From: Bacteroidales bacterium
GTDB taxonomy: Bacteria; Bacteroidota; Bacteroidia; Bacteroidales; VadinHA17
Direction of reading: 5' to 3'
Length of the DNA stretch: 5,273 bases
NCBI GenBank assembly: GCA_029935275.1
Contig: JAOZKQ010000163.1
Coordinates: 1 to 5,273, forward strand
Shown: piece after piece, positions 1 through 5,273 of the stretch
Position numbering within the stretch: position 1 is the stretch's first letter
Layout of the letters: each line of letters opens with the position of its first letter
Notes under the pieces: model-generated
Database searches by the model: none
What the model saw: the letters and a program-made list of their open reading frames with translations, nothing else
What the model was told of the DNA's origin: nothing
Translations under genes and position numbers: made by a program

Positions 1-1187
1 GAGGGCATATCAAAGGGGCAAAGAGTTTACCTTATAAATGGACAAAATATATAGACTGGATTGAAATAGTCAGATCAAAGGGGATATTACCTGAAAACAG
101 GATTGTAATATACAGTTACTCCTTAAAAGAGGCTGAAACAGTTGCACAATTGTTTTTTCGTGCCGGCTATGCTAATGTTGCCATTTATAATCACTTTATT
201 GATGAATGGACTGTAAACCCTGAACTCCCCATGGAAAACCTGGAAAGATATGCTCATTTAGTATATCCGGAGTGGGTGAAATCTATATCCTCAGGGGCCA
301 ACTCTCCCAATTATAATGGAAATAAAGTAATCATTTGCCATGCCCATTACCGCAACAGGGATGCATATCTGAGTGGACATATTCCCGGCGCCATAGATAT
401 AGATACATTAGCCCTTGAATCGCCTGAAACCTGGAATCGTCGTTCGCCGGAAGAATTACAGGAAGCTTTGCAGCAACATGGAATTACCTGTGACACAACA
501 GTTGTCCTTTACGGAAAATTTATGGCGCCAAACAATGATGACCCTTTTCCAGGAAGTGCGGCCGGACATATTGGCGCTATCCGTTGTGCATTTATTATGA
601 TGTATGCCGGGGTGAAGGATGTAAGGGTTTTAAACGGAGGTTTTCAATCCTGGATAGATGCAGGCTATAAAATAAGTACCGAAGATGTGCCCAAAAAGAA
701 TGTAAACGATTTCAAGGCTGAGATACCTGCAAAACCTGAACTTGCAGTGGATATTCCCAAAGCAAAAGAATTATTAAAATCAAGAGATGGTGAACTGATC
801 TGTGTCAGGAGCTGGCCTGAATTTATTGGTGAAGTAAGCGGTTATAATTACATCGAAAAGAAAGGCCGGATACCCGGGGCTATTTTTGGAAATTGCGGAA
901 CGGATGCCTACCACATGGAAAATTATCGCAACCTGGATCATACTACCCGCGAATATCATGAAATAGAATCTGTCTGGAGAGAAGCAGGCATAACACCTGA
1001 CAAACACCTTGCCTTTTATTGTGGTACCGGTTGGCGCGGTAGTGAAGCCTTTTTTAATGCCTGGCTATTGGGATGGCCCAGGGTGTCAGTGTTTGATGGA
1101 GGCTGGTTCGAATGGAGCAATGATTCTAAAAACCCTTTTGAAACAGGGATTCCTCTTGATATCAACACATTAGCTACAAATAATTAA
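1..1187 (+). CDS. eanB: Multi-rhodanese hercynine sulfurtransferase, EanB-like (5' end outside window)
   Basis: Probable anaerobic ergothioneine synthase step: transfer of sulfur from a cysteine persulfide, loaded by polysulfide, to the imidazole C2 of hercynine; likely cytoplasmic. The frame is open from the left edge (first full codon at 3), giving 394 visible residues. A GHIKGA motif right at the edge shows the gene starts upstream, so the TTG at 150 is internal. Three rhodanese-like units are seen (visible numbering): an N-terminal one cut by the edge, a middle one about 106-225 with GHIPGA, and a C-terminal one about 247-375 with GRIPGA and active loop CGTGWRG (Cys340, codon 1020-1022). 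The first two lack the catalytic Cys. Cysteines 112, 267, 298 and 340 and Tyr281 have exactly the spacing of C184, C339, C370, C412 and Y353 in C. limicola EanB as I recall them, all with one offset of 72. About 72 residues would then be missing. It is followed 5 bp later by an EgtD-like gene. A generic thiosulfate or mercaptopyruvate sulfurtransferase is the alternative, less likely given context. Confidence 0.85.
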   Translation, partial: GHIKGAKSLPYKWTKYIDWIEIVRSKGILPENRIVIYSYSLKEAETVAQLFFRAGYANVAIYNHFIDEWTVNPELPMENLERYAHLVYPEWVKSISSGANSPNYNGNKVIICHAHYRNRDAYLSGHIPGAIDIDTLALESPETWNRRSPEELQEALQQHGITCDTTVVLYGKFMAPNNDDPFPGSAAGHIGAIRCAFIMMYAGVKDVRVLNGGFQSWIDAGYKISTEDVPKKNVNDFKAEIPAKPELAVDIPKAKELLKSRDGELICVRSWPEFIGEVSGYNYIEKKGRIPGAIFGNCGTDAYHMENYRNLDHTTREYHEIESVWREAGITPDKHLAFYCGTGWRGSEAFFNAWLLGWPRVSVFDGGWFEWSNDSKNPFETGIPLDINTLATNN

Positions 1188-1192
1188 TAATT

Positions 1193-2155
1193 TTGGAAAT
1201 ACTTACTCTTCTTACTGAATTCGCAAAAGAAACCCTGGAAGGCTTGACAGCAAGCCAGAAGTATTTATCATCAAAATATTTTTACGATACAAATGGTAGC
1301 AGGATATTCCAGAATATTATGCAAATGCCTGAATATTATCTTACTAATTGCGAGCTTGAAATTTTCGAAACTGAAAAACAAAGAATTTTTGAGGCCCTTA
1401 CTGAAAATAGTACCCAATATAATTTGATTGAACTTGGTGCCGGTGATGGCTTAAAAACAAAAGTTCTATTGTCCCATTTTCATGATCAGAATGCATTTTT
1501 TGAATACACCCCTATTGATATTTCTGAAGATGCAGTTAAAAATTTAGTACTGAACCTGAAGCAGGAAGTACCTGGTATAAAAATAAATGGCAAGGTGGGT
1601 GATTATTTCCGTTTAATAGAAGAAATTAATCAATATGATCATACAAAAAAGATTTTACTATTCCTTGGGTCCAATATCGGTAACTATAATGAAAACGAAA
1701 CATTAAGTTTTCTTAATAAGTTAAAATCAGTAATGCATTCCGGATATTTACTTTTCATCGGCTTCGACCTTAAAAAAGACCCGGAAATCATTCTTAAGGC
1801 CTATAATGACCCTCATGGCCATACCTCAGCTTTTAATTTAAACCTCTTGCAAAGAATTAATAATGAGCTAAATGCGAATTTCATTTTACACAAGTTCAGG
1901 CATCAGGAAGTTTACAATCCACAAAGCGGTACAGCAAAAAGCATGCTGATTAGCCTTGAAAAACAGGAAGTGGAAATTCATGATTTGAACAAAACCGTTT
2001 CATTTGAAAAAGGAGAATCTATTTTTATGGAAATGTCACAAAAGTATGATATGAAGATGATTATGGATCTGGCAAATAAATCCGGCTTTAAAATTGTCAG
2101 GAACTTCTATGATAAACGACAATACTTTGTGAACTCATTATGGAAATTAAAATAG
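1193..2155 (+). CDS. egtD: L-histidine N-alpha-methyltransferase, EgtD/EanA family
   Basis: SAM-dependent enzyme that trimethylates the alpha-amino group of histidine to hercynine, the first step of ergothioneine synthesis. The 320 residues match the usual family length. Visible features: KYFYD (Tyr31) and MPEYYLT (Tyr48), 17 apart like Tyr39/Tyr56 of mycobacterial EgtD as I recall; SAM-binding ELGAGDG (80-86); acidic Asp109 in PIDIS and Asp137 in GDY; FLGSNIGNY with substrate-site Asn164; the family signature AFNLNLLQRIN (213-223); and FMEMS with Glu280 and Ser282, corresponding to the Glu282/Ser284 pair that sets histidine specificity. No ATG is available near the start: the frame has a stop at 1181-1183, then ATA, ATT and TTG, and the next Met is residue 43, inside the motifs, so TTG at 1193 is the best start. 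No Shine-Dalgarno is visible. It begins 5 bp after the rhodanese stop, suggesting translational coupling. Paired with an EanB-like gene it corresponds to EanA of the anaerobic route. Confidence 0.92.
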   Translation: MEILTLLTEFAKETLEGLTASQKYLSSKYFYDTNGSRIFQNIMQMPEYYLTNCELEIFETEKQRIFEALTENSTQYNLIELGAGDGLKTKVLLSHFHDQNAFFEYTPIDISEDAVKNLVLNLKQEVPGIKINGKVGDYFRLIEEINQYDHTKKILLFLGSNIGNYNENETLSFLNKLKSVMHSGYLLFIGFDLKKDPEIILKAYNDPHGHTSAFNLNLLQRINNELNANFILHKFRHQEVYNPQSGTAKSMLISLEKQEVEIHDLNKTVSFEKGESIFMEMSQKYDMKMIMDLANKSGFKIVRNFYDKRQYFVNSLWKLK

Positions 2156-2161
2156 AATATT

Positions 2162-2443
2162 ATGAAAGCAATTTGGAATGGTAAAGTTATCGCTGAAAGC
2201 GATGAAACTATAAATATTGAAGGAAACCAATACTTCCCTGTCAAGGCTGTTAATAAAGATTACTTATTACCAAGTAAAACTCAAACAGTTTGCCACTGGA
2301 AAGGAACTGCGTCTTATTTTGATATTACTATGGATGGCAAAACTAATAAAGATGCAGCCTGGTATTACCCTGCTCCATCATCGCTGGCAGATAAGATACA
2401 AGGTTATATCGCTTTCTGGCGTGGTGTAGAAGTAATTAACTAA
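2162..2443 (+). CDS. DUF427 domain-containing small protein
   Basis: A 93-residue soluble protein that is essentially one DUF427 domain. Recognisable family blocks are NGKVIAES near the N-terminus (6-13), YFP (24-26), TVCHWKGTASYFD (42-54; the family usually reads C-P-W-K-G), AAWYYPAP (65-72) and the C-terminal GYIAFWRGVEV (81-91). The length is typical for a single-domain member and nothing looks truncated. There is no signal peptide or membrane segment. The biochemical role of DUF427 is not established; the conserved Cys44-x-Trp46-Lys47 and the aromatic cluster suggest a ligand pocket, which is inference. The ATG lies 6 bp after the egtD stop and no better start exists, so it is almost certainly in the same transcript as the ergothioneine genes. 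No clear Shine-Dalgarno is present, only an A/T-rich leader. Confidence 0.88.
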   Translation: MKAIWNGKVIAESDETINIEGNQYFPVKAVNKDYLLPSKTQTVCHWKGTASYFDITMDGKTNKDAAWYYPAPSSLADKIQGYIAFWRGVEVIN

Positions 2444-2453
2444 AAACGAAGTT

Positions 2454-3317
2454 ATGAATACACAAAGTATAAATTGGAAAGCTTTAACATTGGCTTTTAA
2501 CCAGGAACTAAACGATGCATTGCAACAGCAATATCATGCAACACAATTTATTGCAATGGCCGGAAGGCATTTAATACCCCAAGAAGCTGACGACAGCAAT
2601 ACCAATATGCAATACCTTCCTGATCAGGAATTATTGGCAGGAAATAAACTTTCGAGCGGATTACGACTTGCACTGCACTTAACTGACTTGAAATTATGTT
2701 TTCTTGATCAGACAGGGAAATGCAAAAATGAAATCTCCCTAATTGGTAAATCTAAGTTGCAGGTTTTTGAGGAATTGAAAAAATCGCTTGCAGGATTGGG
2801 CATAAATATTTCAAAATTTAAAAATGAATTACATTATGAGATGCCTGCCCATGAGTTGGACTCCGGTTCAGCCTTTTCAATAAAAGACAGGGTGCTTTTT
2901 CAGGAGAACACCAATTACCGGCACAATGCAGAATTGATAATAAATAATTTAGCCACCTTATATCCCAAAGCATCTTCGGTAAGGGTTTGGCCACACCATT
3001 ATGATACGGGGTCTTTACTACCCGTAGCTTACAATGAAAAAGGGGAACTATCAAAGTCAATCGGATTGGGTTGGGCTATTCCCGATAGCATGGTAAATGA
3101 ACCTTACTATTACCTCAGCTTTTGGTCAGATAAACCAATTGAAGGCCTTGATAGACTTCCCTCCTTAGATGCAGGAGATTGGATGATACCAGATTGGAAT
3201 GGAGCATTGTTGAAACATTCAGAAATTCAAAGACAGAATTCAGCTGAAAAACAATTCGAATTTGTTAAATCCTTCTATACTAAGGGTATTGAAATATTCA
3301 AAATATATCTGAAATAA
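2454..3317 (+). CDS. Conserved protein of unknown function, operon partner of eanB-egtD
   Basis: I do not recognise a named family for this 287-residue protein, although its motifs resemble uncharacterised bacterial proteins carrying a W-P-H-H-[FY]-D block. No signal peptide or transmembrane helix is visible. Blocks that look conserved: HATQFIAMAGRHL (28-40), an acidic/polar DDSNTNMQY (46-54), ELHYEMPAHEL (125-135), VRVWPHHYDTGSLLP (176-190), SIGLGWAIPDS (202-212), EPYYYLSFW (216-224) and a tryptophan-rich DWMIPDWNGALL (242-253). His181, His182 and Asp184, with His127 and His133, could form a metal or substrate site, but this is only inferred from residue type. The middle region (95-120) is probably helical. 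It starts 10 bp after the DUF427 stop with an ATG and an A-rich leader, and ends before a 130-bp gap, so it looks like the last gene of the compact four-gene unit. Real coding is well supported by length, consistent codon use and spacing; function is unknown. Confidence 0.85.
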   Translation: MNTQSINWKALTLAFNQELNDALQQQYHATQFIAMAGRHLIPQEADDSNTNMQYLPDQELLAGNKLSSGLRLALHLTDLKLCFLDQTGKCKNEISLIGKSKLQVFEELKKSLAGLGINISKFKNELHYEMPAHELDSGSAFSIKDRVLFQENTNYRHNAELIINNLATLYPKASSVRVWPHHYDTGSLLPVAYNEKGELSKSIGLGWAIPDSMVNEPYYYLSFWSDKPIEGLDRLPSLDAGDWMIPDWNGALLKHSEIQRQNSAEKQFEFVKSFYTKGIEIFKIYLK

Positions 3318-3318
3318 T

Positions 3319-3326
3319 TACATTTG
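3319..3326 (+). promoter_or_regulatory. Possible Bacteroidota-type -7 promoter box before the Rieske/GltS gene
   Basis: TACATTTG fits the TAnnTTTG -7 consensus known for Bacteroidota primary sigma factors and lies just after the stop of the preceding gene, at the start of the 130-bp gap. It would leave a leader of about 115 nt. There is no convincing TTG -33 element at the expected distance; the nearest TTG (3289-3291) is too far away. In AT-rich DNA an eight-base match with two free positions may be chance. The rest of the gap (to 3447) shows no clear terminator hairpin, open frame or repeat. Confidence 0.2.
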
Positions 3327-3447
3327 AATAATAAAATTTCCTGTTAATGACCTATGAGGGATTTCAAAATCTAAAAAGGTATTTTATCCGGGCGAATAAT
3401 GGAAAGTTCCCTATTTATATTTAAGTATTTTTTATTGAAAGCCATTT

Positions 3448-5058
3448 ATGAAAAAATTTAAAATCTGTGTATTTTCAAACTTAAAGGACAGACAACCGGA
3501 GCATGCATTGGTTGAAAATATTGATCTTGTAATCATACGATACAACAATAATGTTTCTGTACTTTACGGGCGATGCCTGCACCGAGGAGCTTTAATGGCG
3601 GATGGCCATATTGAAGGGGAAAATATCATTTGTGGTGTCCATGGATGGGATTACCGGTACGACACAGGTGTTTCAGAATACAACAATGAAGAAGTTCTTC
3701 ATAAATTTGCAGCCTTTGTAGAAAACGACAGTGTATTTATTGATCTTGAAGAAATCCAGTTATTTAGTAATGAAAATCCACAAATTTTTAAAAGAGAGGA
3801 ATATCTTGGACAGTATGCTGATACACATCCTGAAAATACGGAACCCTATACCGGATATATTGCAGAACTTGCAAAGAATGGATTAAAAAATATTGGCCAC
3901 CATGGATTTACCGAAGCAATGGGAGTTGACAGAAACACACTTCCTAAATGGGAGAATATCCAGTTTCTGCCGGCCCAATTGGCCAATCGACCTTTATTAG
4001 ATAATGTAAACGTTTCAACAAAAGTCATTATTGGGAAAAATGCCAAAAAACCATTGGTGCTTAAAATCCCTATCTTTGTTTCAGACATGAGTTTTGGAGC
4101 CCTGTCGAAGGAAGCTAAAATTGCCCTGGCCAAAGGGGCAGAAATGGCCGGTACCGGGATTGCCAGCGGTGAAGGGGGAATGTTGCCCGAAGAACAGGAA
4201 AACAACTCACGGTACTTTTATGAACTTGCCTCAGGTAAATTCGGTTTCTCCTGGGATAAAGTTCAAAAAGTCCAGGCTTTTCATTTTAAAGGCGGACAAG
4301 GTGCAAAAACAGGTACAGGAGGTCATCTTCCGGGAGACAAAGTCACTAAAGAAATTGCTGAGGTAAGGGGGCTCAGGGAGGGACAAGCCGCAATCAGCCC
4401 GGCAGGATTTTCCGATTTAATAACTGCACAGGATTTTGCTGATTTTGCAGAAAAAGTGAGGGAAAAAACAGGAGGTATTCCAATTGGATTTAAAATTGCA
4501 GCCTCACACATTGAAAAAGATATTGACTTTACCCTTGAAGCAGGTGTTGATTACATCATCCTTGACGGGCGTGGTGGAGGAACAGGTGCAGCGCCATCTA
4601 TTCTGAGAAACAATATAAATATACCAACCATTCCGGCTTTGGCCAGGGCCAGAAAACATCTTGATCGAGTAGGAGCAAAAGATATTACCCTAATAATAAC
4701 CGGAGGATTACGTACTGCCGATGATTTTGCAAAAGCCCTGATGTTAGGGGCCGATGCAGTGGCTATCTCCAATTCTGCTTTGCAGGCTATTGGTTGCCTG
4801 GGGATGCGGGCCTGCCATACGAACAATTGCCCTGTAGGTATTGCTACACAAAAAGAACACCTTCGCCAACGGATAATAATAGAGAATTCGGCTCGTCAAT
4901 TAAGTAATTTTCTGATTGCTACCAACGAGTTGATGAAAGTTGTTGCCAGAGCCTGTGGCTATAATGATTTCAGAAAATTCAACAAAGAAGATTTAGTAAG
5001 CTTCAGTCATGATATACATAAACTTTGCGGAGTAAATTATGCCGGAATAATACAATAA
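3448..5058 (+). CDS. Rieske [2Fe-2S] / FMN-binding glutamate synthase-like fusion protein
   Basis: A 536-residue soluble flavin/iron-sulfur oxidoreductase of unknown substrate. The N-terminal Rieske domain (about 1-105) carries C-L-H-R-G (Cys43, His45) and C-G-V-H-G-W (Cys62, His65), the complete 2Cys-2His ligand set. From about 165 on it is the FMN/[3Fe-4S] synthase domain of glutamate synthase: SDMSFGALS (212-220), GEGGMLPEE (241-249), KGGQGAKTGTGGHLPG (281-296), GFKIAAS (347-353), DGRGGGTGAAP (373-383), TGGLRTADDFAKALMLGADA (418-437), and cysteines 450, 456 and 461 spaced as the GOGAT cluster (C-x5-C-x4-C). It lacks the N-terminal glutaminase domain, the C-terminal GXGXG beta-helix domain and any NAD(P)H-binding part, so it cannot be classical GOGAT alone; it would need free ammonia or another substrate and an electron donor, perhaps ferredoxin, through the Rieske centre. 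ATG 3448 gives an intact Rieske domain; no Shine-Dalgarno is visible. It sits 130 bp after the ergothioneine-type unit and 11 bp before the next gene. Confidence 0.9.
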   Translation: MKKFKICVFSNLKDRQPEHALVENIDLVIIRYNNNVSVLYGRCLHRGALMADGHIEGENIICGVHGWDYRYDTGVSEYNNEEVLHKFAAFVENDSVFIDLEEIQLFSNENPQIFKREEYLGQYADTHPENTEPYTGYIAELAKNGLKNIGHHGFTEAMGVDRNTLPKWENIQFLPAQLANRPLLDNVNVSTKVIIGKNAKKPLVLKIPIFVSDMSFGALSKEAKIALAKGAEMAGTGIASGEGGMLPEEQENNSRYFYELASGKFGFSWDKVQKVQAFHFKGGQGAKTGTGGHLPGDKVTKEIAEVRGLREGQAAISPAGFSDLITAQDFADFAEKVREKTGGIPIGFKIAASHIEKDIDFTLEAGVDYIILDGRGGGTGAAPSILRNNINIPTIPALARARKHLDRVGAKDITLIITGGLRTADDFAKALMLGADAVAISNSALQAIGCLGMRACHTNNCPVGIATQKEHLRQRIIIENSARQLSNFLIATNELMKVVARACGYNDFRKFNKEDLVSFSHDIHKLCGVNYAGIIQ

Positions 5059-5069
5059 AAAAGGAAATA

Positions 5070-5273
5070 ATGCAATGGTATTTACCAATTACTGTTTTAC
5101 CGGGGATAGGATTAATAATCCTGTCCACATCAAATCTTCTGATAAGCTTAAATAAGGAGATAATCAGGCTAAATTCAAATAAACAAAAATATTTGGAGAT
5201 TATCGATATGAAAATCATACAATTGAAACGATTGAACTGGGCCCTGGTATTATTATATTTTGGAGTATTGTTT
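5070..5273 (+). CDS. DUF2721-like membrane protein (3' end outside window)
   Basis: An open frame of 68 codons runs from ATG 5070 to the right edge without a stop. The N-terminus reads MQWYLPITVLPGIGLIILS, a hydrophobic helix (about 4-27) that is probably the first membrane segment. A charged, likely helical stretch follows (about 28-54, rich in Lys, Glu, Ile and Leu), and a second hydrophobic segment begins at about residue 56 (NWALVLLYFGVLF). This layout (helix with an S-N-L-L-I-S-L-N end, charged linker with regularly spaced Leu/Ile, second helix) resembles DUF2721 inner-membrane proteins, whose function is unknown. A short AAGGA (5061-5065) lies 4 nt before the ATG, the only ribosome-binding-site-like sequence in the window, though closer than ideal. 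It begins 11 bp after the Rieske/GltS stop with no terminator between, so co-transcription is likely. The minus-strand open frame over this place (5003-5218) has no recognisable features. Confidence 0.7.
   Translation, partial: MQWYLPITVLPGIGLIILSTSNLLISLNKEIIRLNSNKQKYLEIIDMKIIQLKRLNWALVLLYFGVLF

Noticed and set aside
150..152. TTG at 150 as the start of the rhodanese gene
   Set aside because: The frame stays open to the left edge and the upstream residues continue the rhodanese fold (GHIKGA at the edge, then the strand and helix leading into FFRAGY), so the start lies outside the window.
780..1007. Minus-strand open frame inside the rhodanese gene
   Set aside because: No recognisable family and fully contained in a strongly supported plus-strand gene; treated as a chance shadow.
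3329..3387. Inverted repeat ATAAAAT ... ATTTTAT in the intergenic gap
   Set aside because: Seven-base A/T-only arms separated by about 45 bases are expected by chance in AT-rich DNA and would not form a stable terminator.
3846..4205. Minus-strand open frame of 119 codons inside the Rieske/GltS gene
   Set aside because: It overlies conserved glutamate-synthase motifs on the other strand and has a low-complexity composition typical of antisense shadows. The same applies to 4323-4511 and 4551-4826.
3448..5058. Calling the gene glutamate synthase large subunit (gltB)
   Set aside because: The glutaminase and C-terminal domains are absent and a Rieske domain is present, so the classical name would be misleading.
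5003..5218. Minus-strand open frame over the right-hand gene junction
   Set aside because: It runs antisense to the end of the Rieske/GltS gene and to the DUF2721-like start, which has better start context, spacing and membrane-protein logic.

Overview
The window reads as one tightly packed plus-strand gene block from an AT-rich bacterium, most likely of the Bacteroidota/Chlorobi (FCB) group. The grounds for this are AT-rich codon use, the near absence of Shine-Dalgarno sequences before most genes, and protein families common in that group. No RNA genes, CRISPR arrays, insertion sequences or significant repeats were seen. The organism assignment is an inference from style, not proof.

Layout: (1) The 3' part of a multi-rhodanese sulfurtransferase (1-1187) runs off the left edge. 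The segment upstream of the first in-frame TTG is open and clearly protein-coding, so the TTG at 150 is not a start. (2) An EgtD-type histidine N-alpha-methyltransferase (1193-2155) follows after 5 bp. (3) A 93-residue DUF427 protein (2162-2443) follows after 6 bp. (4) A 287-residue protein of unknown function (2454-3317) follows after 10 bp. A 130-bp gap (3318-3447) separates these from (5) a Rieske-domain/FMN glutamate-synthase-like fusion (3448-5058). (6) The start of a DUF2721-like membrane protein (5070-5273) is cut by the right edge.

The central reading is that genes 1 and 2 form an anaerobic ergothioneine pathway of the kind described in Chlorobium limicola. The methyltransferase (EanA/EgtD-like) would make hercynine from histidine and SAM. 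The rhodanese-type EanB would then put sulfur directly onto the imidazole ring, using persulfide or polysulfide and no oxygen. Support comes from pairing with the methyltransferase, a CGTGWRG active loop in the last rhodanese domain, and four cysteines plus a tyrosine whose spacing equals the EanB positions I recall (C184, C339, Y353, C370, C412). The oxygen-dependent genes egtB, egtC and egtE are not in the window.

The less understood part is what follows the eanB-eanA pair. DUF427 and the 287-residue unknown gene are packed into the same apparent transcript, and a Rieske/GltS-like redox enzyme lies just downstream. These are candidates for accessory, redox or downstream steps of thiol-imidazole metabolism, but position is the only evidence.
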